NCBI RefSeq assembly: GCF_000194605.1
Contig: NC_015321.1
Location: forward strand, 2,976,001-3,040,000
Source of the DNA: Fluviicola taffensis DSM 16823
GTDB taxonomy: Bacteria; Bacteroidota; Bacteroidia; Flavobacteriales_D; Crocinitomicaceae
DNA: 64,000 nt
Reading direction: 5' to 3'
Both the position numbers and the translations under genes were made by a program. This document shows positions 35,901-43,691 of the stretch, one piece after another. The notes below the pieces were generated by a model that saw only the letters and a list, made by a program, of their open reading frames with translations, searched no databases and was not told the DNA's origin. The first letter of the stretch is position 1; each line of letters opens with the position of its first letter.

Positions 35901-36277
35901 ATTTGGTGGGAACCTTTTTAACTGAATCAGGCTGGTATGCAGTTCATGCTTTCAACGCTTGCGGTGAAAAATGGGATTCTATTTATGTGAATTTACAGAA
36001 TGAACAATTCTTCTATTTGCCCAATTCCTTTACTCCAAATGGAGACTCTTACAATGATCGATTTGAATTCAAAGGTGAAAATATCATCGTTCGGGACATG
36101 CGTATTTTCAATCGTTGGGGAGAAGAAGTGTTTTCACAAGCAGGAGCTTTCACAGGTTGGGATGGAATTTATCGTGGAGAAAATTGTCCAGATGGTGTGT
36201 ATGCCATTCGTGTAATCTATGAAGACTGTTTTGGCATTCCCACAGAGTTTAGCGGACATGTGAGTTTAATTCGATAA
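32906..36277 (+). CDS. Giant T9SS type-B surface protein (paralog 1)
   Basis: The 1123-residue product has a signal peptide (ending VFSQ), a beta-propeller-like N-half (about 30-455, with VKQNAMHVPLW and FYFKMNAQTG), and several Ig-like repeats (about 460-1010, such as VLWSNGSTGIQLTVSNSG). It ends in a T9SS type-B sorting domain YLPNSFTPNGDSYNDRF...RIFNRWGEEVF. It is likely exported by T9SS and displayed on the surface. It is tandem with the next paralog, which carries one repeat block fewer. Upstream 32643-32905 holds only an AT-rich tract. Confidence 0.9.
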   Translation: MRKTLLLLSLTFLSVVSMNLVFSQNDEKSTIIGNLADDETAANIVADALGNTYVAGKQNNKGLIVKQNAMHVPLWSKTLSFSTNPTNNTMITFLDILGDTLIGCGTLGVSGSMTGSFYFKMNAQTGALYWSKFNMTSISAVWCMRYSNGKFFLVGSVHNVPDFCGKVWAVSSQTGNVIWETPLLHYLLPNPSNMTNHTLFVSATKMVNGKLFITGFSDNTIGEKTPIVIGITETGTVFFEKYLSVIVPTGGSFKARGTIIHSDMNGNLVLGVDSDNTNFFADLFLVKSDTLGNILFCKNYNVDSNAIGSIAALNETATSYVFFGTNWGYFDGTYTLKVDKGGNVEKCVGISKPNISTGTAIGVFGRSLGNSMFLNGNHYFTSTETSYSIFQTDINQIILDEELTTIEDCSQLFELPVPTIDAIASFQPLTVSYIPNITPFQNGGILADVTFSPNCENISLDLVQNTGCQSMITANVAGFTDPTFYWSTGDTTGVNMLSVNITDTIFLRVLDTKCCELIDTIVPVIIPSTFTMNLPADTSICLQPGSSFTITPTFSGANAPVQYLWSDNSTGTSLNITQSGTYWLELSDSCLTRIDSIVMIVNSLPVIGNIANVSVCEDDFPATLNPTVSSGASVLWDNGVITPNRTVNVPGSYIIAATNSCGTTNAAVVVSQINLPDVQLTALVDTCIQSGASIVLIPVLTNVNTVLWSNGSTGIQLTVSNSGTYVVYGSNQCGIDSANTIVSVNSLPVIGNTANVTVCEGDFPAILNPTISAGASVLWDDGTVSAQRSVNGPGSYTISATNNCGTVNAVISVAQTNLPHVQLISSIDTCIQNGGNIVLIPTFLDVNSVLWSNGSIGNQLTVSANGNYTVYGSNNCGIDSATCSVAIKHFPELDLPTNLDTCFEIGVGFSYTALGSVGSYQWSSGSQSATEWISQEGVYSCTLTNQCGSITDSMRVRRLTAVDLYFPKDSLLECEKQLSVSNLQIETNYNLEIFAPNGDLVGTFLTESGWYAVHAFNACGEKWDSIYVNLQNEQFFYLPNSFTPNGDSYNDRFEFKGENIIVRDMRIFNRWGEEVFSQAGAFTGWDGIYRGENCPDGVYAIRVIYEDCFGIPTEFSGHVSLIR

Positions 36278-36350
36278 AAGATCAAAGAATAATACCTTTG
36301 CACCCAACGAATTATCAGATATCACGTTATTGTTAAATAGAAGATTATTA

Positions 36351-39311
36351 ATGAATAAATTATACTTTTTAATTACGTTACTTTTCATGCTGATTTCAGC
36401 TAATGAACGTGTTTTTTCTCAAAATGACGTAAAAAGTACCGTGATTGGGAATCCTTCTATTATGGAATCGGCGGCAAATATTGTGGCAGATAATGCAGGA
36501 AATACTTATATCGGAGGACTTCAAGGAAACAAAGGGTTGATTGTGAAACAAGATCCACTTCATGTAACAATTTGGAGTAAGACACTTTCATTTACAACAA
36601 ATCCGAATGACGATGTAACCATTGCATTTTTAGATATTATCGGAGATACAATCTTTGGCTGCGGGAAAATTCATCAATTCAATCAGGCGAAAGGAACATT
36701 CTATTTCAAGATGAATGCGCAGACAGGAACGATGTATTGGTCTAAATTCGAAGTAATATCTAATGGTTATTTGTCCTGTATGCGCTATTCCAATGGAAAA
36801 TATTTTCTGATTGGTGGAAGTTATGGTTCTGCACAAGTTACAGCTGGAAAGGCATTGGCTGTTTCGTCTCAAACTGGAAATTTAATTTGGGAGACTCCTT
36901 TATTGAAATATTTCATGCCACTAACAGCAACGAGTCCTACCACTCGTGCATTTTTCTTGAATTCAACAGAAGTGAAGAATGGTCAATTCTACATTACAGG
37001 ATATACAGATGGAAATACTTCAGGGGTAACCAATTGGTTAGGAATGCCTTTATTAATTGGGATTACGGATGCTGGTTCCGTTTTTATGGAGAAACACCTA
37101 TTGTTTCCTTATACTCCGACAAATGCTCAGCGTTTTGAGGGGGCTCAGATTCGTTGGGACATGGATGATCATTTAGTTATTTCTTGCTTTGAAATGATGG
37201 GAGCTTCCCCACAGTTTAATAATACGATTGTTGTTAAGTGTGACCTATTGGGTAATATCTTATTCGCAAATGGGTACGATATAGGAACGAATGTTACATG
37301 CACGGTTGATGCTATGAATGAAACAGATTCGAGCTACGTATTATTTGGTTGGGGTGGATTTTCAGTTGGACCTTTTGATGGCTTATATGTACTCAAAATA
37401 GACAAAGCGGGAAATCTTGAAAAATGTAATAGCATTCAAAAACCCAATGTATTTTATAATCCCTTAAGTCTTGGATGGACGCATTTGGTTGGGAATAGTG
37501 CATTTGTAAACGGGACTCATTATTTTACGATGGAGGAAAGTTCCGATATCAATCAGTTTATTTTAAACGAAGAGCTCGATTTTATTGATGATTGTTCACG
37601 ATTGGATAGTTTACCTGTGAATGTAAATCCGCTCTCAGTTTCGATGCCTCAGTTGTTGAAGGTAATTCTCCCAAGTACGATGATTTTTCAAGATGGGGCT
37701 ATTTTGGAAGATGTTCCAGTTTTTGCTTATTGCGATGGAGTTTCATTGGATTTAGTTCAAAACTCGGGGTGTAGTCAGGCAACGATTCAAGCAAATATAG
37801 CTGGTTTCACTGATCCAACATTTTATTGGTCAAATGGATCGTCTTCTGGAAATACTACAATCGCTAATACAACAGATACGGTTTTTGTTCGCGTTTTAGA
37901 TACCAAATGCTGCGAATTAATCGATACGATTGTTCCCGTTTTGTTTCCATCTTCTTTTGCAATGAATCTTCCTGCTGATACAACAGTTTGTCTTCAATCT
38001 GGAAATTCATTTACGATTACACCCACATTCTCTGGAGCAAATGCACCCCTTCAGTATTTGTGGAGTAATACTTCAACAGGGACTTCTTTGTCAATAACTG
38101 CTTCTGGAACATATTGGGTAGAACTTTCTGACAGTTGTTTGACATTGCGCGATTCGATTGTTGTTACGGTGAGTTCGCTTCCAGTTATTGGAAACACACC
38201 GAATATTACTGTTTGCGAAGACGATTTTCCTACGACTTTAAGTCCAACAGTTTCAACTGGTGCATCTGTTTTGTGGAATGATGGGCTGTTAACTCCTCAG
38301 AGAAGTGTAAATGGTCCTGGTTCGTATACGATTTTTGCTACAAACGCTTGTGGAACTGTCAATGCAACGATTGTGGTTTTACAAACGAATTTATCGGATG
38401 TTCAACTTATTTCATCCATTGATACCTGTCTTCAAAACGGAGGTGTAATTATTCTTGTGCCGACTTTTTCAGATGTAAATAGTGTTCTTTGGTCGGACGG
38501 AACTACTAGCAATCAATTGTCCGTTTTGGGTTCAGGAATGTATACCGTTTATGGCTCAAATGCTTGTGGAATTGATTCTGCAACGTGTTCTGTTATAATT
38601 AATCATTTTCCTGAATTGAATCTTCCAACGAATTTGGATACGTGTTTTGAGATAGGAGTAGGATTTTCATATACAGTTATCGGTTCTCAAGGTTCTTACC
38701 AATGGAGTTCGGGCTCACAAAGTGCAACGGAATGGATTTCCCAAGAAGGTGTTTATTCGTGTACCTTGACAAACCAATGCGGAAGTATTACCGATTCGAT
38801 GCGTGTTCGTCGTTTGACAGCCGTTGATCTCTATTTTCCAAATGATTCGCTTTTGGAGTGTGAAAAGCAATTGTCTGTTTCCAATTTGCAAATCGAAACC
38901 AACTACAATTTGGAAATAGTTGCACCGAATGGAGATTTGGCAGGAACTTTTATCACCGAATCTGGCTGGTATATCGTTCATGCGTTTAATGCTTGCGGCG
39001 AAAAGTGGGATTCAATTTATGTGAATTTGCAGAACGAACAATATTTCTATTTACCAAATTCCTTTACTCCAAATGGAGATTCTTACAACGACCGATTTGA
39101 ATTTAAAGGAGAGAATATCATCGTTCGGGACATGCGCATTTTCAATCGTTGGGGAGAAGAAGTGTTTTCACAAGCAGGAGCTTTCACAGGTTGGGATGGA
39201 ATTTATCGTGGAGAAATTTGTCCAGATGGAGTGTATGCCATCCGTGTTATTTACGAAGATTGTTTTGGTATTCCCACAGAGTTTAGCGGACATGTGAGTT
39301 TAATTCGATAG
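36351..39311 (+). CDS. Giant T9SS type-B surface protein (paralog 2)
   Basis: I use the ATG at 36351 (MNKLYFLITLLFMLI), seven residues into the longest frame. The 986-residue product has the same order as its neighbour: signal, beta-propeller-like half, Ig-like repeats, and a type-B sorting domain. It lacks about 135 residues of repeat found in paralog 1. The last 200 residues are nearly identical to paralog 1, including the DNA, which suggests gene conversion. Just upstream, TACCTTTG at 36293-36300 is a -7 box without a clear -33. Confidence 0.9.
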   Translation: MNKLYFLITLLFMLISANERVFSQNDVKSTVIGNPSIMESAANIVADNAGNTYIGGLQGNKGLIVKQDPLHVTIWSKTLSFTTNPNDDVTIAFLDIIGDTIFGCGKIHQFNQAKGTFYFKMNAQTGTMYWSKFEVISNGYLSCMRYSNGKYFLIGGSYGSAQVTAGKALAVSSQTGNLIWETPLLKYFMPLTATSPTTRAFFLNSTEVKNGQFYITGYTDGNTSGVTNWLGMPLLIGITDAGSVFMEKHLLFPYTPTNAQRFEGAQIRWDMDDHLVISCFEMMGASPQFNNTIVVKCDLLGNILFANGYDIGTNVTCTVDAMNETDSSYVLFGWGGFSVGPFDGLYVLKIDKAGNLEKCNSIQKPNVFYNPLSLGWTHLVGNSAFVNGTHYFTMEESSDINQFILNEELDFIDDCSRLDSLPVNVNPLSVSMPQLLKVILPSTMIFQDGAILEDVPVFAYCDGVSLDLVQNSGCSQATIQANIAGFTDPTFYWSNGSSSGNTTIANTTDTVFVRVLDTKCCELIDTIVPVLFPSSFAMNLPADTTVCLQSGNSFTITPTFSGANAPLQYLWSNTSTGTSLSITASGTYWVELSDSCLTLRDSIVVTVSSLPVIGNTPNITVCEDDFPTTLSPTVSTGASVLWNDGLLTPQRSVNGPGSYTIFATNACGTVNATIVVLQTNLSDVQLISSIDTCLQNGGVIILVPTFSDVNSVLWSDGTTSNQLSVLGSGMYTVYGSNACGIDSATCSVIINHFPELNLPTNLDTCFEIGVGFSYTVIGSQGSYQWSSGSQSATEWISQEGVYSCTLTNQCGSITDSMRVRRLTAVDLYFPNDSLLECEKQLSVSNLQIETNYNLEIVAPNGDLAGTFITESGWYIVHAFNACGEKWDSIYVNLQNEQYFYLPNSFTPNGDSYNDRFEFKGENIIVRDMRIFNRWGEEVFSQAGAFTGWDGIYRGEICPDGVYAIRVIYEDCFGIPTEFSGHVSLIR

Positions 39312-39440
39312 TTATTTGATTCTATTTTTTTTGTTAAGGTGTTGAAATTAAGAGGTTTGATTAACTCGTGTGTTCTCTTAGCTTTTGATTGTGTTTTTTC
39401 GTTATTTAAATTTTCAATTAGTTATGTTTCCGTTAAATAG

Positions 39441-39470
39441 TTGTCTTCTTGTAGAATAGTATTACATTTG
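39441..39470 (+). promoter_or_regulatory. Consensus promoter of lipoprotein paralog 1
   Basis: TTG (39441-39443), 19 bp, then TACATTTG (39463-39470): a full Bacteroidota consensus. The ATG follows at 39499 after the leader taatttataacttac, which is repeated at paralog 2. Confidence 0.8.
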
Positions 39471-39498
39471 TCCCAAACTAATTTATAACTTACATAAA

Positions 39499-40149
39499 AT
39501 GAAAAAAATTATTTTCGGTACCCTTAGTGTTGCTTTGTTAGCAGTTACAGTTACTTCTTGTGGTAAAACAAGTACAGGTAAAATGGCTAATGAGTGGAAA
39601 GTTTCTTCTTATAATAGTGTTGCGACTGAAATCGAAACAAATGGTGATAAGACAGTTACAACAACTACAATGACAGAAACGGCTTCTACAGTTACAGAAG
39701 TTGAAACAAGTGGGTCTAATTCACAAACAAGTACTTCAGCTGCAACTGTTAAGGCAAATGATATGGCTATTGAAAAAGACGGGACATGGACATGGACTAC
39801 TGGTCTTTCAGCAACTAATGGTAATGTAACTCAAACATCTAACGTTGTTCGTTCTGGTACATGGTCTTTTGTTTCAAAAACTAAAGGTGATGAGTTCAAA
39901 AAGAATGAGCGTGTAATCTTTAATGTTTTAGCTGAAAATTCTACAGGTTCATCTACAGTTGGATCAATAACTACATCATCTACAAACAATAGTACATATT
40001 TAGCAGGTGAGAATGTAATGGTTTTTACAGTTAAAGAATCTAAGAAAGATGAATTACAGTTAGAAATGGATGCTAAAAACACATATACTAGCGGTAACAA
40101 TTCAAGTTCTTATACTGAAACTCAAAGTTTCACGTTGACAGGAAAATAA
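39499..40149 (+). CDS. Lipocalin-like lipoprotein, paralog 1 of three
   Basis: The 216-residue product has a leader MKKIIFGTLSVALLAVTVTS followed by lipid Cys in the lipobox VTSC. A Thr/Ser-rich domain follows, with NEWKVSSY, EKDGTWTW, RSGTWSFVSKTKGDEFKKNE and VIFNVLAEN. The W-containing strands suggest a lipocalin-like barrel. Two closely related copies lie downstream, the set arising by duplication. Function unknown. Confidence 0.85.
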   Translation: MKKIIFGTLSVALLAVTVTSCGKTSTGKMANEWKVSSYNSVATEIETNGDKTVTTTTMTETASTVTEVETSGSNSQTSTSAATVKANDMAIEKDGTWTWTTGLSATNGNVTQTSNVVRSGTWSFVSKTKGDEFKKNERVIFNVLAENSTGSSTVGSITTSSTNNSTYLAGENVMVFTVKESKKDELQLEMDAKNTYTSGNNSSSYTETQSFTLTGK

Positions 40150-40174
40150 AAAGTCTTTTAGACTGATATGAAGA

Positions 40175-40201
40175 GGGAAATCAATTGATTTCCCTTTTTT
40201 T
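40175..40201 (+). terminator. Intrinsic terminator of paralog 1
   Basis: The perfect 20-bp palindrome gggaaatcaattgatttccc (40175-40194) is followed by T7 (40195-40201), 25 bp after the stop codon. Confidence 0.9.
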
Positions 40202-40247
40202 GTTGCTACTAATCTGGTTAAGTGTTTGATAACTTTTTGTTAAAGTG

Positions 40248-40277
40248 TTGGGAGTTGATAGAAATATCATACCTTTG
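40248..40277 (+). promoter_or_regulatory. Consensus promoter of lipoprotein paralog 2
   Basis: TTG (40248-40250), 19 bp, then TACCTTTG (40270-40277). The following leader taatttataacttac matches the paralog 1 leader, so promoter and gene were duplicated together. Confidence 0.8.
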
Positions 40278-40302
40278 CACCCTAATTTATAACTTACGTA
40301 AA

Positions 40303-40947
40303 ATGAAAAAAATTATTTTTGGTACTTTAAGTGTTGCTTTTTTAGCTGTAGCTATTTCTTCTTGTGGTAAATCAAGCAAAGGAAAAATGGCTAATGAGTG
40401 GAAGATTACTTCTTATGAGAAAAATGACACTCAGACATCGAATGGAAATCAGACAGTCATTAAAACATCAATGACTGAAACAGGTGTTACTCGTACAACT
40501 ACTAATGGTGGAACTACAACTACATCAACAGGTACTGTTAATACTAACGAGATGACTATTGACAAAGATGGTACTTGGACTTCAACTCAAGATATCTCAG
40601 GTTCATATGTTCTTTTAGGAACTACATATACTACCAATACAAAAACAACTGAAAGTGGAACTTGGAGTTTTGTTGCAAAAACAAAAGGTGATGAGTTCAA
40701 GAAAAATGAGCGTGTGATTTTCAATGTTTTGACTGAAACTACAACAACTACTCAATCTGGAGGTTCTACAGGAACATCTACAGATAGTTATACTTATGCA
40801 TCTGGTGAGTTAGTAAGAGTTTACACAGTTAAAGAATCTAAAGGGAAAGAATTGGAGTTAGAAATGACTACTAATAATACAAATACTAGCGGTAGCAATA
40901 ATAGTACTTATGTTACTACTACTACAATTGTTTTAGCTGAGAAATAA
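40303..40947 (+). CDS. Lipocalin-like lipoprotein, paralog 2 of three
   Basis: I use the ATG at 40303, matching the paralog 1 start; the longest frame begins upstream of the promoter and is wrong. The 214-residue product has the leader MKKIIFGTLSVAFLAVAISS and Cys in ISSC, then the same NEWKITSY, DKDGTWTS and GTWSFVAKTKGDEFKKNE motifs. The middle region is rich in Thr/Ser repeats. Its own promoter and terminator flank it. Confidence 0.88.
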   Translation: MKKIIFGTLSVAFLAVAISSCGKSSKGKMANEWKITSYEKNDTQTSNGNQTVIKTSMTETGVTRTTTNGGTTTTSTGTVNTNEMTIDKDGTWTSTQDISGSYVLLGTTYTTNTKTTESGTWSFVAKTKGDEFKKNERVIFNVLTETTTTTQSGGSTGTSTDSYTYASGELVRVYTVKESKGKELELEMTTNNTNTSGSNNSTYVTTTTIVLAEK

Positions 40948-40973
40948 TAAAAGTCTTTTAGACGATATGGAGG

Positions 40974-41001
40974 GGCTGTCTTTTAAGACAGCCTCTTTTT
41001 T
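40974..41001 (+). terminator. Intrinsic terminator of paralog 2
   Basis: The stem ggctgtctt/aagacagcc (40974-40982, 40985-40993) is followed by ctctttttt, 26 bp after the stop codon. Confidence 0.85.
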
Positions 41002-41151
41002 GTTATAATAATAGCGAAAGATTGAAATGACTGGTTATCATGTGTGCAAAAGCGATGCTGAATTTGGAGTTTTTTATCTTCTTACTCCAACACAACTGAC
41101 TGCTTTAACTTAAAGGGATAACAAATTGTCAGGACCAGTGATTGGGACCTC

Positions 41152-41479
41152 GTGTACTTGAAATGGAAGAAAGTGGTTGTGGACAGTTTGAGGATTTTTG
41201 TTCAAGGAAATTTAAACCTGGGGTTGACTGAGAGCGATTTGTCTCATCAGTTGAGTATTTATCTGAATCCAACCAGCAGAGAAGTGTTTGTAAAAGCAGA
41301 TTTCCAAATAAAAATGATTCGTATTTTAGTGCTGAAGGATGGCTTGTTTCTTCTCTGGAGCAAGCGAATGAGGAAGTAATCATTTTATTTTAGATCTGTC
41401 TGTGTTAAATCCTGAGATTTACTTCCTTCAGACAGAAGACTTAAAAGAGATGGAGAGAGAGAAAATAATGGTGGGATAA
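41152..41479 (+). pseudogene. Frameshifted remnant of a T9SS type-A sorting domain
   Basis: Three frames read in order give a recognisable T9SS tail. Frame A gives LSIYLNPTSREVFVKADFQI then KMIRILVLKDG (41242 to about 41343). Frame B gives WLVSSLEQANEEVII, and frame C gives LDLSVLNPEIYFLQTEDLKE and ends EKIMVG at 41479. Together they match PNPTS...LDLNG...IDLSxLNPGIYFL. Two frameshifts make it dead. The upstream body of the gene is not recognisable. It lies between paralogs 2 and 3 of the lipoprotein trio. Confidence 0.75.
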
Positions 41480-41534
41480 CGATAGATCTTATTTATTGAA
41501 TATCTTTAAGATATCATTCGAAATCTGAACGGCC

Positions 41535-42131
41535 ATGAAAAAAATTATTTATTACACCTGCATTACTTTTGCATCAATTGGAATCACTTCATGTGGAAAA
41601 AAGACCAATGCAAAAATAGTAAATACATGGAGAGTCGTCAGTTATTCTCAAGAAACCACTGATGGAACTAACACTTATATATCTTCTATAGGTGATTCTC
41701 CCGAGACTCCAAATGAGTTAATAATCGAAAAAGATGGTACCTGGATCTGGAAAAGAGGATATTCTAGTTCGGGAACTATTTTTGGAGGTTCTGTATTTTT
41801 GACCAACAAAGGAGTCATTACCCAGAGAGGGACTTGGAGTTCTGTTATGAAAGTGAAAGGGGGTAATTTTATAAATAATGAGCATGTATTGTTCAATACT
41901 TTGTCTGATTCAAAGATCAATACGCAGACAGGAGGGGGCAACAATCCTCTTTTTCCAGATACAACCACATCCAGTTCACAGACTTACCCGACTGGAGAAA
42001 AAACGATTGTTTATACCGTTACAAATTCAACCCCTAAAGAATTGTGGTTGGAATCAGAAAGTTCACAGGATAATTCTTCAGGAGGAGTATCATCCAAAAA
42101 GATAAGGCTTACTTTAAAAATAAAAGAATGA
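41535..42131 (+). CDS. Lipocalin-like lipoprotein, paralog 3 of three
   Basis: The 198-residue product has a leader MKKIIYYTCITFASIGITSC with lipobox ITSC, then NTWRVVSY, EKDGTWIW and GTWSSVMKVKGGNFINNE, so it is the diverged third member of the set. It has a Ser/Thr-rich middle loop. A TATCTTTA -7-like box lies near 41509, and its terminator overlaps the stop codon. Confidence 0.85.
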   Translation: MKKIIYYTCITFASIGITSCGKKTNAKIVNTWRVVSYSQETTDGTNTYISSIGDSPETPNELIIEKDGTWIWKRGYSSSGTIFGGSVFLTNKGVITQRGTWSSVMKVKGGNFINNEHVLFNTLSDSKINTQTGGGNNPLFPDTTTSSSQTYPTGEKTIVYTVTNSTPKELWLESESSQDNSSGGVSSKKIRLTLKIKE

Positions 42132-42170
42132 GAATGACTCCATTATGGCGGAGTCATTCTCATTTTATTC
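42128..42170 (+). terminator. Terminator overlapping the stop of paralog 3
   Basis: The perfect 14-bp stem atgagaatgactcc (42128-42141) and ggagtcattctcat (42150-42163) is followed by tttattc. The left arm includes the TGA stop of the gene. It probably serves both strands, as the AAA ATPase gene converges from the right. Confidence 0.9.
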
Positions 42171-42176
42171 TCTCTC

Positions 42177-43640
42177 TTAATTCAATCCACCTCTTACATA
42201 AGAGCTAAATTGATCACTAAAAGTTGTTCCGTTTTCAAGTTCTGATTTGCTTAGTTTTTTACTTTCAACCAATCCCCACAAAACAAATTCTTTCAAGAAA
42301 TGCTTCTCGTTTGTAAGTACTTTCGGTTGGTATTTCTGAATCAACGTTTCTAAAGGAGTAATCGCGTCTAATTGTGCGTGATAGGTCTTATCATCTGCGT
42401 CGTCTGAAAGAACAAACTCATCTTGCTCGAAGAACCAATCTACGATTTCTTGGTATGGACCACCTTCTCCTGGTTTTTCTAATTTTTCCACTTTCGGGAA
42501 ATAGCTTTCAAATAAGGTTTTTACGGCTCTTCCAATCAATTGTTCAGCGACATAGTAGCTTCCTTCTTGTTCACCTTCGTACACCAATTCCATTTTCCCA
42601 GTTAATGCAGGGATAATTCCAGTGAAATCAGCTAAACGAACACTTGTTTTTAGATTTTTACTTTTCAATCCGCGTAATTCGGCTGCACTCACCAAGTTTT
42701 CAAAAGCAGAAATACTCATACGAGCGCTTACTCCACTTTTCACATCGATGTATTCACTTTCACGTGCTTCGAATCCAATTTGTTCGATGATATCCATTGC
42801 CAAACCTGGAACGGAAATATTTTCTTTTTGATCACCTTCCAATTTTGCTTCTTGTTCTGTGATTGCTCGTGCAATTTGAATCGTTTCAGGGTAATGCGTT
42901 AAAATTTGAGAACCAATTCTGTCTTTCAAAGGCGTTACAATACTTCCGCGATTGGTGTAATCTTCTGGATTTGCTGTAAATACAAATTGAATATCTAGTG
43001 GGAACCGCAATTGGAATCCACGAATTTGAATATCTCCTTCCTGTAGAATATTGAACAAGGCAACCTGGATTCTAGCTTGTAGATCGGGTAATTCGTTAAT
43101 GACGAAAATACAACGGTTTGCACGCGGAATCATTCCGAAATGGATCACACGCTCGTCTGCATACGACAATTTCATATTCGCTGCTTTGATTGGATCTACA
43201 TCTCCGATGAGGTCAGCAATAGTAACATCTGGAGTTGCTAATTTTTCTGCAAAGCGTTCATCTCTGTGAACCCAAGAGATTGGTGTTTCATCTCCTTTTT
43301 CAGCAATCAAATCCTTCGCATAGCGTGAAAGTGGCGCCAAAGGATCATCGTTAACTTCCGAACCCTGAATAATCGGCATCCATTCGTCCAATAAATTGAC
43401 CATCAAGCGCGCTAATCGGGTTTTTGCCTGACCGCGCAATCCCAATAGATTGATGTTGTGTTTTGCTAAAATCGCACGTTCCAGTTCAGGGATAACTGTA
43501 TTTTCATATCCGTGAATACCTTCAAAGGGTTGTTTCCCTGTTTTCAATGCCTCCATTAAGTTGGAACGCAATTCTTCCTTAACGCTTTTTGTTTGGTATC
43601 CTGATGCCTTTAATTCGCCTAATGTGTTGATTTTTTTCAT
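42177..43640 (-). CDS. AAA+ ATPase, Mg-chelatase/MoxR-like
   Basis: The 487-residue product has Walker A LLGLRGQAKTRLARL, with QAKT replacing the usual GxGKT, and Walker B CIFVINELPDL, with Asn in place of the catalytic Asp before Glu. The sequence LKDRIGSQILTHYP corresponds to the arginine-finger side. This is the chelatase-I-like AAA family found beside VWA proteins in Bacteroidota. It may remodel or insert metals into a partner. It is 51 bp downstream of the VWA gene and probably cotranscribed. Confidence 0.85.
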   Translation of the reverse strand: MKKINTLGELKASGYQTKSVKEELRSNLMEALKTGKQPFEGIHGYENTVIPELERAILAKHNINLLGLRGQAKTRLARLMVNLLDEWMPIIQGSEVNDDPLAPLSRYAKDLIAEKGDETPISWVHRDERFAEKLATPDVTIADLIGDVDPIKAANMKLSYADERVIHFGMIPRANRCIFVINELPDLQARIQVALFNILQEGDIQIRGFQLRFPLDIQFVFTANPEDYTNRGSIVTPLKDRIGSQILTHYPETIQIARAITEQEAKLEGDQKENISVPGLAMDIIEQIGFEARESEYIDVKSGVSARMSISAFENLVSAAELRGLKSKNLKTSVRLADFTGIIPALTGKMELVYEGEQEGSYYVAEQLIGRAVKTLFESYFPKVEKLEKPGEGGPYQEIVDWFFEQDEFVLSDDADDKTYHAQLDAITPLETLIQKYQPKVLTNEKHFLKEFVLWGLVESKKLSKSELENGTTFSDQFSSYVRGGLN

Positions 43641-43691
43641 ACGTTTTTCTGTGTGTGTTTAATAGTTCAAATTGAACCCTTTGAACTTTTT

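Noticed and set aside
41129-41383. Minus-strand ORF in the lipoprotein cluster
   Set aside because: It is antisense to the T9SS sorting-domain remnant, which has recognisable motifs in the plus frames.
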